NCBI GenBank assembly: GCA_039096225.1
Contig: JBBPEB010000013.1
Coordinates: forward strand, 1,204,001 to 1,268,000
Source of the DNA: Blastocystis sp. Blastoise
Lineage: Eukaryota > Sar > Bigyra > Opalinata > Blastocystidae
DNA: 64,000 nucleotides
Reading direction: 5' to 3'
Shown: in pieces, positions 26,680-38,214 of the stretch
How the letters are laid out: every line of letters begins with the position of its first letter
Numbering within the stretch: position 1 is the stretch's first letter
The notes under the pieces: generated by a model
What the model was told of the DNA's origin: nothing
The model's database searches: none
Seen by the model: the letters and a program-made list of their open reading frames with translations, nothing else
Program-made: the position numbers and the translations under genes

Positions 26680-29402
26680 TTATAAAGGAACAGTAACACA
26701 ATTAATAGTCAACTTAGAATGATATGTTTTTTTACATTTATCAAATAAATGAGTAAACATATTCCAATCTACTTTATCTATATATAAATAGATAATTGAT
26801 ATTAATAATAGTAATAATATATATATATACCACTCTTAAGGGTTATAGTAGTAAGTTCAGAAAAATATCCTTTTCCTATTAATTGCATGACTTTCTGTAA
26901 GAACTTCGTATCATATATATCTATATATATAATAATAGTAACATTAACAAGAAGAAAGAAAAATGAATAAAAACAATATTAATATGAAGAATAATAATAA
27001 TAAAAAGAAGACAAAAAATACAAGAAAATATGTTAAAAAGAATGCTAATAATCATAATACAATATCTTTCAATAAACATATATATATATAATAATAAATA
27101 TCGAATATTCTTTAGATAATCTTGTGAGAGTTGTTCATATATATAATCACAATAGATCTTTGAATGTCTTGGATTCTTCACTAAATCACTACACATAAGT
27201 ATATAGGAAACAGATTTATGTAGATAGAAGGAGAGAGAGGGGAAGGATTCAAAAACATCATCAATATTCACTGAATTATCAATAAATTTAAATCTTGAAT
27301 CTAGATATATAATAATTTATAATTATAAGGAAATATATGATATAATGTATGGCTATAATATGAGTAGTAAATAACATAAATAGTAATACAAACATATATG
27401 AATAATGTAAAACAAATGAATATATATATATACTAGTAGGTGTGAATCGCAGTGCGAAATGATGGAATTCTGAAAGAGCACCAGAAGGGACTTCTTTTAA
27501 TAAATCAATAAATCCAAGGAAGGATTGAATATCAAAATCATTACTATCGAATCCAAGTGTAAGGTAACGAAGTTTTAAGAATTGGTTTTGAATAAAATAA
27601 GTTGAGAATGTTTGGAAGAATGAATTGATATTAATTGTACTATCAAATCCAAAGAATAGAAATTGTATATTTGTCCACAGGGGCATATTAACACATTCTT
27701 CTAAAAGGGATATTAAACTGAAATTAGATTTAAAAACTATATAATAAAAAATGAATAAATAGAATACATAGTATATGACAATTATTTTTGTAAAAATAAT
27801 TGATATATATATATACAAACAAAATCAAATTTAGTAAGTGCAGGAGAGAATAAAGATAAGAACCTCGCCATATTTTGACTGTTTTTAATTAGAACTTCTT
27901 CTGGTTCTACAGGGTTATCGCTTAATATGGATGTATCATTATTAATTATCTTTAAATGTTTAACTGTTTCACAGTTTAATTTGGAGAATAAATCCAGAAA
28001 GTCATTCATATAAGATACATTATAGGGTGTATTACGCGACTGAACTATTTATATGTATTCTTTATAAGATTTATGAATATAGAAGAAGATATTTAATTAT
28101 TATTGATAAGTTACATATATATAAGTAAAGCTAACCTATATCTTAGTAATTATATATATGTAATAAGTGTCATATAGATATTACAAATATATATACTGAA
28201 TATATCAATAGTTTCAAGATTATGGCAGTTAATACTACTTACCACAGGTATATAAGCATCAAGAAGTTTCCTACATGTTACATCTGCATCTATATATATA
28301 TATGTATATACATACACAAATATAAAGATAGATATAAGCTATGTAATAATATAAGCTATACAATATATATAAACTATATAAACTATATATACGAAAAGCG
28401 ATATGTTTTACATTCTGTTGACTCATATCAATAAACACATTCTTCTTCTCATCATCAAATGAAGAAAATGAGAAATAGATTTCATTTACAAGAAGATGTC
28501 CTGTTTCGTTTAATTCTTTCCAGGAAGAAGTAAGTTGTCTTGAGATTATAGCTATATATAGAGAGAGAAAAAAGGTTTGAATGAATCTCTACTATATATG
28601 TTATAGCTTGAACATTGATATTATATTTGTTAACTAGAGTAATGAGATTCTTCATAATAGGTTCACTAAAATGAACAGTATATGTGATAGGATCATGTTC
28701 TTCTTCATTTGATACTATAAGTGTATCTATAAGTAGAAGAAGAGAATCAGGGCATAAGGAATCGAATAATACTGAAGAATCATCCCACCAACAAGTATTA
28801 ACAAAGGATGTTATATCATATATATGTAACTTGGGGAAACATCGACGAGTTATTAAAGGTAATATTTCTATATTAAAAGTACTCTCTTCTTTCCATTTCT
28901 TAGGATCTAAACATATATATGTTAATTATATACATATATGAATATATAAATAGAGAATATACTAAAACAGAACAGTGTAGTTACATTAGGAAATCTATAG
29001 GTAGCGAGAATTCTTTTCAATAACTCCTTATGTTCAGGATATGAACCTGACTGTAAAACTATATATATTTATATAGTTATATAGTTATATAGCTATATAG
29101 TTCTTTATAAATATATATATATATATAAATACATAGATATTCATAGAAAAATATAAAAATAGATAAATAATTAAAAACTCATAAACAAAGAGATATATTA
29201 ATAAATATATATACATAGAGTTAAGTCAAATGTAGTAATATTATTTAAATATCCTTCTTTCAATAATTTTAATAGAGGAGGGGTATGTAATTGTAACTTA
29301 ACATTTTGTTTATTTGGATTAATAATCTTCTTTAGATGTTTACAAACAGGTATATGTAAAATATAATTAGTAATCTCTTCAGAATCTCTATTTGCCAATC
29401 TA

Positions 29403-29434
<32 letters not shown>

Positions 29435-30136
29435 AATTAGACTAACGATATAAAAGATTATATTCTATATAAAAGTATTATAAATATATAAAAGATTATA
29501 TTTTATATAAAAATATTATAAATATTTAAAAATATTATAAATATATAAAAGTATTATAAATATATAAAAGTATTATAAACATATAAAAGTATTATAAACA
29601 TATAAAAGTATTATATACGTCAGAATAGGGTGTTGATAATCCTTATCTATATACATATTAATAATAATAAATAGAATAATAATAATAATATACTATCATC
29701 ATCCCCATATACAAATTTATAACTACATTCTATTCTTTCTAGATTATTAGTACTGACTTTTTTCTCCGCAATTTGGCGAAGTTGAAATTCATTATATTCA
29801 CTTGAGAAATCTGAAATGGATTCAACATATAAATCGGGTTTTAATTCTTCTCTTTCATTCTTTATTTCATTATCAATATTTATATCTATCATTTTAAAAG
29901 GACATCTTCCTTTATCATCGAATTCATGTTGTATTACTGACTGATTTACACGAATTTGATCTCTATTTAATTTATCATTCTCTATATCAGGATGATCACG
30001 TTTATATTCTTCATAAGAATCAGGATAATATTCCTCAAAAAATTGACGCTTATATTCTTTATATAATACTTTATAATGAGGATCCATTCGTGTTACTAGA
30101 ACTTGCTTCTTTAAAGGAAAATAAAAAACTATAGAA

Positions 30137-30168
<32 letters not shown>

Positions 30169-30968
30169 ATATAAATATACATATAATTTCAAATTCTTTT
30201 ATTTTGGGAAACATAATATTCAGATCTGAAGGATATACATAATCATAAGGATTGTCATTATCAAAGAATGCTATAAAGAAATTTGTAAAAAAGAATAATA
30301 AAAAAATAATATACTTTGCATAGTAACACTGATAACATTAAATAACTCAAATAATTTTGAATATTTTAAAAACATATTCGATCTCTCTTCTGTAAAAGGA
30401 CCTATAAAATAATAGTTATATACAGAGTCACATAAAAAGATACCTCCTATAGTTAATTTATGTTCTTTAAGAATATCATATAGGCATGCATTATCATCAT
30501 AACGACTAAATGCTGGATACACATAAACAAATTCCAGCATGCAAAGGTTTTTATCAATAAATTTCTTTAATGATTCAGCCAAAAACACATACAACTTTGA
30601 CTCATATTCACAGGCTTCACTCCCAAAGAAATATTTGAGATCTTTGTACATAGAGACGACGTCGTTGATCTGTATATTGCTTAAAGAAAGTGTGCCTTTC
30701 ATAAATTGTGTCACTTTCTCAATGGAAAGAGGTGGTGAATCAATTCTATATGCATTCTTATCTTTCACAAAGTTGTCTGGATTATTGTAAGCAAGTGACA
30801 ACAGCGAATTAGGAAATTTCTTCAAAAAAACTAATGGAATCCGTTTCTTTGTTTTATTTTGAAAAATGAACGAAACTATATTGCGTTGATTTATAAGACT
30901 GAAGAATAAAAACCATAAATACCTTGTTGTTTTGGATCATTTATACTCTCCGTTATTTCTTCTGCCAT
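26680..30968 (-). CDS. BTB-like plus LRR-like repeat protein E (many exons)
   Basis: Minus-strand gene. Exon 1 starts at 30968 with MAEEITESINDPKQQ and splices in phase 1 to a BTB-like exon: VSFIFQNKTKKRIPLVFLKK, AYRIDSPPLSIEKVTQFMKG, QINDVVSMYKDLKYFFGSEA. The insert exon at about 29.7-30.1 kb has the shared motif IDNEIKNEREELKPDLYVES and SSEYNE. Later exons contain F-P-x-L repeats (FESFPSLSFYLHKS) and the end is NMFTHLFDKCKKTYHSKL then INCVTVPL with TAA at 26680. Architecture matches A and C. Head to head with BTB-TLDc 4. Many internal exon borders are approximate. Confidence 0.74.
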
Positions 30969-31195
30969 TCTTTCTTATTTATAGTTCAATAATATTATTT
31001 TTCTATGTATTCTTGAAGTGTATTCAAGAAAGAGAAATAAATATTGTTATAAGTTCAATATTCAAACTAGAAATAAATAGAAATGTAGAGATAACTGCCA
31101 ATGAAAACACAAAACAGTGAACAAATTCTGAATAACGAATTTTCTGTGGGAATACAAGATAACTTTTATTCTTATTCTGTAGCTTATACTATTAT

Positions 31196-32867
31196 ATGAT
31201 GGTAAAGGATAAAGTAGATTTTGATGTGAGGAAGCTAGATGATATTCGGGATGATGTAGTTCATTTTGAAAGACTGATTGGTGATTTGGTTGGTGTTTTA
31301 AGTAAGTCAATAAGTTTTTGTATTCACTCCGGTGATTCTATTAATAGTTTGTTGATTCACTACTTAGGTAATAATGTATCTAGTAATATGGAAAACGATT
31401 GTGATCCAAAAGAAAATATTCAAGAGCCGTCTTGTATTAATAATAATAACATTGATACAAATGATATGGATTATATTCAGTTTTCTAGTAATGGAGTACT
31501 GTATTCGCTTCCCAAGAAAGTTACAAATAGTTTAATAGGTAGTTATTTGTATGAGCAATCTCAAGAAGATCAAAGAACTGTAGAAGGTCATATATATTTA
31601 GATTACCCTTATAATGATGCTTGTGCTCCTTACCTTATAGATTCATTAATGAATAAGAAAATAAATGTAGAACAATTAAATATGAAAGATCAAATTGATT
31701 TATTAAGACTCTTTGAATTTTGTGAATTACCTATTCCTGTAGAATTATCAAAGGGACTTATTGTAAGGAACTGTGAAATGAGAATATATAAAGAAGATGA
31801 TGATATTAAGCTGTATATAAATGGGAAGAAGGATATTTCATTGAAGAATTATTGGAAACGAAAAGGTAGATGGAATCAGGTTGTAAGAGAGTATTGTTAT
31901 GGATATGTTGATTATTATGAGCAAGAGAAACAATTGGTTATTAAAATGGAATATGAATATATTGAATATATATATCAATATGTTAGATGTAATTGTATAT
32001 ATATTTCACCAGAGAAGAAAGATCTAATTAATAAAGAATTATTAAGAAAAGAGATATATAAATTATTTGGTGATGAAGCATTAGCAATGACATTTGATTG
32101 TGATGTTAACAAGACATTTAATCAGTCTACAATCATTAATCAAGAGCTTGCTACTTCATTGATGAATTGGCTTGGAACACGAAAAATGTGGAGATTACTA
32201 TTTAGGTATATATATAATATTTTCGGTATATAGTATATACTATTATTTATATAATATAATATTATTTATATAGTATTATGTATATATATTATATAGTATT
32301 ATTTATATATATATTGATAACTATTCTACATATATAGAGCAAGTGATCATAATTATTCTGCAAAAGAATTCCATAAGTATTGTGATAATCGAGGAGAAAC
32401 AGTAACTCTAATTAAGCATATAGGTCATGATGATCATATTAATATATTTGGAGGATATACAGATCAAAATTGGGAATCAAAATCTGATAGTATATATATA
32501 TATATTCATTTATATATTCATTTATATATTCATTTATATATTCATTTATATAATTATAGCGTGGAAGCCTCATTCAAGTGAGTTCATTTTTACCTTAAGT
32601 AATGAGCATGATGTTTCTCCCACTAAATATTCTTACTCTCTTCATTATGAAAAATTTGCTATGTACTGTGACAGTACATCAGGCCCAAGATTTGGTAATG
32701 ACATTGATATATGTGATAACTGCCATTACAATCGTTCTTCATGTAATTCACGCAATTATAATGAATATAATACTCCTCAAAAGAATTCTCTATTTGTGAA
32801 TACTAATGAAGCTGATGAAACGAATTATTTTATTGTAGATGATTATGAAGTATGGGGCAGAGCTTAA
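31196..32867 (+). CDS. BTB(T1-like)-TLDc protein 4
   Basis: Three exons: 31196..32205, 32338..32489, 32560..32867, all in phase (490 aa). Two consecutive ATGs open the frame; the second matches paralogue N termini. BTB: MDYIQFSSNGVLYSLPKKVT, YLDYPYNDACAPYLIDSL. TLDc: WLGTRKMWRLLFR|ASDHNY, IFGGYTDQNW, EFIFTLSNEHDVSPTKYS, VDDYEVWGRA. The first intron falls after the LLFR arginine in phase 2 and the second in phase 1 after the QNW region, the same positions as in paralogue 2. The second intron consists largely of a tandem 12-base repeat (ATTCATTTATAT). The most diverged member in the BTB-to-TLDc linker. Confidence 0.87.
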
Positions 32868-34877
32868 TTATTCTTTATTCATTATTTTTATTATTTTTTA
32901 TTTGTTTTTATTCGTTTCTCTAAGTTTTTTTATAAAATTACGCTGTTTATTATAAATTATATATACTAAAAACTTATTCGATTAGAACAATTTTATATTA
33001 ACTCATTTATTATTAAAAACACTTTATAAGTAATTTTTTAACTATATGAAATGTTATAAATGCATGTACTTACTAATTAATATATAAAATAATAAATTTC
33101 ACACTTACATAACAAATTAATAAAATTTCGAAACCTAAATTGATATTTTAGTAATCATTTTATTTTTATTTACTTTAACAAGCAATCTATGTTAAGTATT
33201 TCAATGATTTATCAATTTTTAAAAGCTAATAAAATTTCAAGAAGAACATTTTTTCTTCTATTAGTACATTCTTGCATAAAAAAATCTAAAAAAATGATAT
33301 ATTATCCATAATAATTATTTTTATTGATTTTTAAAGACGACTCCCTTACACCATTAACATAATGTTTTATATTATTGACAGTTATTGACAAGAATAAATA
33401 TCCAATGTAATTCTAGCTTCATTTGAATACTATATAACCATAAAAATGGTTATCAAGTAACTAATTCAAATATGATTTTTTACAATAATTGAATGTTTTT
33501 CATGGATAATATTTCAATATGCTGTTTATCAATGTTTCATCATAAAAAAAATAGATTTAGCAAGTCACATTAAAAGTATCTAACACACAATCATAATTTT
33601 TCATATACGAATATGTTCATATCTCTTCAATTACCCTATAAAACAATTTAAAAATAATATTTAAATGAAACAAGGCATAAAAGTTTTAAATGAAACAAAA
33701 GCGAACAAATTCAAAGAATGGGCAAAACAAACAATAGAATTTTCACCTCTTGTTTAATTTTTAGTATAAATTATATAATTGTTTAATAATTAATATATTT
33801 AAATATATATTTGTGTGCGGTATTATGTATGAATACTTTTATAATGGTTCAAAATGTAATAATGTACATAATTTGATAATGTTCATTTTATTATTTTGCT
33901 TTTGAGTTTAATCGGATTCATTTTTATTTTAATTAATCGATAAAAAACTCTTTTATGACTATATTATAAATATATTAGATAATTGATTCATTGTTTTGTG
34001 TATGAATCTATTAAGTTTCTCAGATTTTATTGGAATTTTATGAAAGAAGTCTATTTTTATAAAATATATATGTTCTAGAGATCTAAAAAATATTATTTTT
34101 TCTCATTAGAGTGAATTGAATAAACTCGTTTTTAAAAAGTCTATATATTTTACAGAAAATATCAGATTATATAGTAGATTTTAGAGTATATTATTTAAAA
34201 ATATAGTTGTCTGTCATTTCGATCTCCTGATTGTTATATAATTTTTAGGATTCCTGAAAGAATAAATATGCTCTTCAATAAACTCATACATTTATAGGTT
34301 AGACATGTAAAATAAATGAAGTTAAATTCCATTTAGTTGTTCTTTTGTTTTTGAATTTCTATAAGATTTGTGTTTTGTTAATATGCAACTAGATAAAAAT
34401 ATATCTACATATATTTTAGGATTAAAAATTATTGTTTATTTTCTAAAATAGTTCTATTTGCTGATATCAAATCCTGACTTCAAGACAAGTAACTGGTTCT
34501 AAAGTATTATATTATATTAGCAATAAATTTCTTTGAATAAAACCTATGACTTTTTCTTGTTCAAAGTATTAAACTATTTTTTGGAAATCTTTACAAATAA
34601 TCTACATATTTATATTAAAAACTATACATATAAAATAAAAAGATGATGAAGCTATTTATTTACTAAATTATAAATGCTGTTTGTATGCAATTAAACTCTA
34701 GATGACAGCGGCAATTATCTTTTTTTGATCTGTAATAAAGAAAAAAAGTATTTCTCTGCGATTTAATAAGGATTTAGAACAAATAGAAATTCTTGAACTA
34801 GATCCTTTGATAGTATTTACAGGACAGAAGAAATTGAAAAAAGAAAACACGAAGACATTTTTTATTTCTTTTATATC
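32868..34877. other. Gene-free stretch
   Basis: About 2 kb of AT-rich sequence with no coherent ORF, splice pattern or repeated unit that I could support. The last few hundred bases should include the promoter of the NEDD8-like gene. Confidence 0.5.
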
Positions 34878-35202
34878 ATGCAAATTATTATTAAAGTATT
34901 TATAAATGATCTAAACAATAGCGAAATATGTTTATCTATAGACTCTTACTGATCGTAGACGTGAATTCAATGTCGAAGATAATGTCACTGTATATTCTAT
35001 AGCATTTTGAAAGTATAATTTGATTATTTAGATATCACAATTGAAGGATAGTTTAGCTGACAGAGAGGGTGTTTCAAAACAACAGTTTCGTCTTCTCGTC
35101 AATGGAAAAGTCATGGCAGAAAATGAAACGTTAAATAGTTACAAAATTAAGAGTGGAACTGTTATTAATATGATTCTTATTTTAAGAGGTGGTCAATTTT
35201 AA
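34878..35202 (+). CDS. NEDD8-like ubiquitin-family protein, 78 aa, three exons
   Basis: Exons 34878..34895 (18 bp), 34942..34989 (48 bp) and 35032..35202, all phase 0. The product begins MQIIIKTLTDRRREFNVEDN and ends MILILRGGQF. It aligns without a gap to residues 1-76 of ubiquitin. Conserved with ubiquitin: K6, K27, R42, K48, the LRGG end. Changed: K11R, K29S, K33R, I44L, K63S, H68N, R72I. Residues M50, K60, G64 and V66 follow NEDD8 rather than ubiquitin, so a NEDD8-type modifier is the best call; residue 72, which sets E1 choice, is Ile instead of NEDD8's Ala. QF after the diglycine would need processing, as for NEDD8. NEDD8 activates cullins, which fits the many BTB genes nearby. Confidence 0.8.
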
Positions 35203-36186
35203 ATATATTAGTTGTTCTCTATGTTTTATTTTATATGCTCTATTTATGCATGCCAATATTTTTGCTGAATTCATAATGGTTTTGGTTCCTCATTTTGTTT
35301 TATTGAGTTTTTATCCAACATATGATCACTACACTTTTAAATGAATGATTGCTTTAGTGCAGCTATAAGTGTGAATGATTACAGATAAAATAACAAGAAA
35401 AAAAAGGGATTAATAAAAACTAGTTAATCCATTCTTTTCATAAATGTCATAAATCGTATTTCTTTTTATATGTTACGAGAATACATTAGAAAATAATTAA
35501 GAAAAAAAATTATAAAATAATGAATAGGACAAGTTCAATTTTAGAAGCAAAAAGTCTTTAAAAAGTGTGTATTATAAAGAACAACATAGTCAATAAGGAA
35601 ACCTCTTTTCTTAAGTAGAGAATAGTATTATCCTAGAAGCTTTGGGTCATTTTGTCTCTTTATTCTTTGAGGACAAGTGCAACGATTAGTTTGGAAACAA
35701 TTACTACTCATGTATATAATCTTTTGAAAGATAGAATTAAAAGAGAAAATAGCCACTAAATTCATGATTTATTGATGAAATCCAATAATATGGTTTTGTT
35801 ATATTAAAGTTCATGGAAAATGCAGGAATATTCTAGAAAATGGATGGTTGTGATTCATTAGATTAAAGTATAAATCATTTTCTTTTATTTGCTTGTTGAA
35901 ATAGTTGCGAAATTATTATCGCGATGCGAAGAATGAAAGTTTTGAAAGGTATTTCATCTGAATATACGAGAAAATCCGGCAATATGTCGTTCATAGGAAG
36001 CCATGCAATAATAAATAGTGTATGGAGCCAAGTAACGACAAAATATACGATTTATTTTCGTATCGGTTACCGTTCATGGCGTGTAACCCGCTGGAGATTC
36101 TTCTACATTTGCAAATGCAATTCTCTATTTTTATATTTCTTTAGAAAAATAACCCTTAGTGTAAGTGACAATTATCTATGTTTTAA
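35203..36186. other. Non-coding stretch with possible structured RNA
   Basis: No protein gene supported. Between about 35905 and 36110 the base composition is more GC-rich than the surroundings and has several hairpins, for example GGTTAC (36065) with GTAACC (36083) and ATACGA/TCGTAT around 36046-36064. This may be an unassigned non-coding RNA; the 90-codon frame across it looks accidental. Confidence 0.35.
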
Positions 36187-36263
36187 TGGGAATTGATGAT
36201 TGGATTCGCCCCTATCATATTATTCTGATGAGAGCCAAGTCCTCTACTACTTATCTGATCCCA
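36187..36263 (+). ncRNA. Box C/D snoRNA candidate 1 (LSU rRNA guide)
   Basis: Terminal stem TGGGA/TCCCA, two bases, C box TGATGA (36194-36199), D box CTGA (36255-36258). An internal TGATGAG can serve as C'. Bases 36205-36215 (TTCGCCCCTAT) are complementary to the conserved LSU rRNA segment AUAGGGGCGAA (the ...AUAGGGGCGAAAGAC... motif). This predicts a 2'-O-methylation guide. Structure and complementarity are both visible; the exact target base depends on the D' box, which is unclear. Confidence 0.82.
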
Positions 36264-36348
36264 AAACTATCTTATTATGATAGAAGAGTTGAGAATTCAA
36301 ATTCAAATAACAATAAGTATGCATATATTATTAATTTTTGTATTATAA

Positions 36349-36400
36349 TTTATCCGATGATGATTATCGCCGCCCCAGTCCTACATAAACTGCGGATAAA
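36349..36400 (+). ncRNA. Box C/D snoRNA candidate 2, P-loop guide, variant D box
   Basis: Seven-base terminal stem TTTATCC/GGATAAA, two bases (GA), C box TGATGA (36358-36363); the D position reads CTGC instead of CTGA. Bases 36370-36380 (CCGCCCCAGTC) are complementary to GACUGGGGCGG, the universally conserved peptidyl-transferase P-loop strand of LSU rRNA, which carries a 2'-O-methyl-G in many organisms. At 52 nt it is short for the class. Confidence 0.7.
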
Positions 36401-36494
36401 ATGCGATTCCATTTCTGAATGAATATTTTATAATTATTAAAAGCATTTTTTTAAAATTATTCTATAGAAATATATTCTTATTGTTGTTTTATTA

Positions 36495-36503
36495 TAGGTA
36501 TGT
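36495..36503 (+). other. Abutting 3' and 5' splice sites (AG|GTATGT)
   Basis: A T-rich tract ends in ATAG and is followed at once by GTATGT, an arrangement typical of recursive splicing points. A second instance is at 36741-36748. Confidence 0.4.
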
Positions 36504-36612
36504 ATTTGTGAATGATATAATATGTTGTTTTAATTGTTTTGGATTCGACTGCTTTATACTGGCTTTGATTTCATTGATGTTGATTGTTTTAAAATGATAC
36601 ATAAATTAATTG

Positions 36613-36700
36613 AAGCCTAGAGGAATATGTCTTCTTCGCAGTGAATCTTCATTCAATGAATTTATCATTAGTAGAAGTCTAATATTCTATATACAGGCTT
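36613..36700 (+). ncRNA. Long hairpin, unassigned structured RNA
   Basis: AAGCCT (36613) pairs with AGGCTT (36695), and further inward GAATAT with ATATTC and CTTCT with AGAAG, giving an extended imperfect hairpin of about 88 nt. It sits between the two AG|GTATGT junctions. It could be an H/ACA-like arm; no H or ACA box is clear. Confidence 0.4.
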
Positions 36701-36740
36701 GAATGGAAAATCATTTTGATACTTCTTGTTTATTGCTTTT

Positions 36741-36748
36741 AGGTATGT
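36741..36748 (+). other. Abutting 3' and 5' splice sites (AG|GTATGT)
   Basis: A pyrimidine-rich run ends CTTTTAG and is directly followed by GTATGTAG. Together with the site at 36495 it would define a zero-length exon, as in recursive splicing of a snoRNA host transcript. Confidence 0.4.
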
Positions 36749-36983
36749 AGATAAATATTTTATAACTTAAGCATATTTAACCACAATGTATATTATTATA
36801 AATGATATGCTTTGCAAATGAATATGCAAGAGCGTTCTTTTATAATATCATGCTATTAATTCATTTTATATTCTATTAATTTATGATGTATACTAAGATA
36901 TATTTTTTATAGATTATAATGGTTTGAAGATCTCTATGTGTATGTATTTATGCTTGAAATATGTTCTTATTATGAGAAGAATG

Positions 36984-37067
36984 AAGGGCGTTGATTATAT
37001 TGATAGTTCTTAGAGTCACCAAATCAGTGAGGACCATTTACTATCACCACCCATTGACTGAGCCCTT
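36984..37067 (+). ncRNA. Box C/D snoRNA candidate 3
   Basis: Stem AAGGGC/GCCCTT (6 bp), two bases (GT), C box variant TGATTA (36992-36997), D box CTGA (37058-37061). The same TGATTA variant occurs in the duplicated 116-nt unit. The guide region before D (ATCACCACCCATTGA) could pair with the conserved LSU motif AAxUGGGUGGU, but the certain core is only about 8 nt. It starts 44 nt after a GTATGT donor-like site (36940). Confidence 0.75.
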
Positions 37068-37234
37068 TTATTTCTTTATTGGTTCCCTTGATATATTGAT
37101 CTGGAATTATTCTATACGACATTATGTTGTCAGTTCTTAATGAATTTTGTATGTATAGAATGTTACTTGCATATCAAGTAGATTCATTTTGAACGAATTT
37201 CATATGAGTATGTATCTAGATTTATATAATTATT

Positions 37235-37321
37235 GTATTCTTTGATGAGACTTCATGCACCACTCCTATGGATTTTATACTCTGTATAAACCATATGCGG
37301 ATTATGAATGTCTGAGAACAC
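37235..37321 (+). ncRNA. Box C/D snoRNA candidate 4
   Basis: Stem GTATTC/GAACAC (five of six paired), two bases, C box TGATGA (37243-37248), D box CTGA (37312-37315). A GTATGT donor-like site lies 27 nt upstream. The guide region (GCGGATTATGAATGT before D) has no target I recognise. Confidence 0.7.
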
Positions 37322-37328
37322 TTATAAA

Positions 37329-37391
37329 CTTTGGATTCATTGTTAAGTTAATTATTTTATATGTACTGTAATTAACAGAAAAGATCCAAAG
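37329..37391 (+). ncRNA. H/ACA-type hairpin candidate
   Basis: Basal stem CTTTGGAT/ATCCAAAG (8 bp) and apical stem GTTAATTA/TAATTAAC (8 bp) are separated by an internal loop on both sides, the form of a pseudouridylation pocket. The hairpin is followed by AGAGTG, which could act as an AGA or H box. Only one hairpin is seen, so it may be a single-hairpin H/ACA RNA. Lies 8 nt after C/D candidate 4. Confidence 0.5.
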
Positions 37392-37594
37392 AGTGTTTGT
37401 TCCGAGGGATTGACTATATACTATATTATATTTTCTTTTTCAAAGGTTTCATATATTTATTTTACTTTTATTTAGATTTCATTACTGGATGATTGGATTT
37501 CAAATGCCTATTGGTTGAAGTGAGAGCTAATGTATGTATTTATCGTTATTATTATTATTTTTTTGCTTTTTTTTCTTTTTTATTTATTTTGTTT

Positions 37595-37674
37595 TCCTCT
37601 GATGAGTTAAGGATTTATGAGTATAAGATATTTCGTCTTATATATAATGACAACAATATTTAAGTCTCTGAGGA
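37595..37674 (+). ncRNA. Box C/D snoRNA candidate 5
   Basis: TCC then TC then C box TGATGA (37600-37605); D box CTGA (37668-37671) followed by GGA, giving a short stem (TCCTC with GAGGA if the box edges pair). A GTATGT donor-like site is at 37532. Target not identified. Confidence 0.6.
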
Positions 37675-37929
37675 TCCTTGAGGATGTCATAGTTGTGTAA
37701 GATACTTGCTTTTTTTAATTTAAAAAAAAAATTATTGGCAAAATATCTAAGGAACTATGCAAAATCCATCTGTCTTTTTGTTTGTCTTGTTTATTATAAG
37801 TTAATCTTATGCCGAATAGAAAAATAAAAGATATATTTATATAGTGTGGGTGATATATGTTGTTCTCGTTGTGTTTATGCTGCTATATAAAGTATGTGAA
37901 GATATTCATTTGTATTGAAATATACTTGT

Positions 37930-38028
37930 TGATGATGCAGTCTATTACATCTTCGAATATGGTTAATGTCCTATTCGAAGACCATGAGACATGCTAGACA
38001 ACTAGTCATACTCGAGTGGTCATCATCA
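37930..38028 (+). ncRNA. Structured RNA candidate with closing stem and strong hairpin
   Basis: Ends TGATGATG and CATCATCA pair over 8 bp. Inside, TCTTCGAATA (37950) and TATTCGAAGA (37972) form a perfect 10-bp hairpin. There is no CTGA at the expected position, so it is not a standard C/D RNA. Class unknown. Confidence 0.5.
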
Positions 38029-38156
38029 CGATTGATGAATACTTCTTAATGATTGCATATTTATAGAATCATTGGATGGAAGATACTTGATGCTTTTGTT
38101 TTGATGATTTGAAATATTATTGATTGTATGTGTATATATGCTTATATTACTCTTAT

Positions 38157-38214
38157 TGTCGTTTTCAGTAAACACTTGATTATCAATATCAAGCGGAACT
38201 AACCGGCGACGAAA
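38157..38214 (+). ncRNA. H/ACA-like hairpin candidate
   Basis: Apical stem CTTGAT/ATCAAG and basal stem TTGTCG/CGACGA flank two-sided unpaired stretches resembling a pseudouridylation pocket, followed by AGATGA, which fits an H box (ANANNA). Low confidence. Confidence 0.35.

Noticed and set aside
34698-34883. 61-codon minus-strand ORF over the start of the NEDD8-like gene
   Set aside because: No homology or structure; it overlaps the NEDD8-like promoter and first exon on the opposite strand.
35924-36422. Two ORFs of 85-90 codons in the snoRNA region
   Set aside because: They overlap strong RNA structures and C/D units; no recognisable protein.
37748-37768. AAGGAACTATGCAAAA resembles a conserved sense LSU rRNA motif
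   Set aside because: The match is short and interrupted, with no flanking rRNA similarity; taken as chance.
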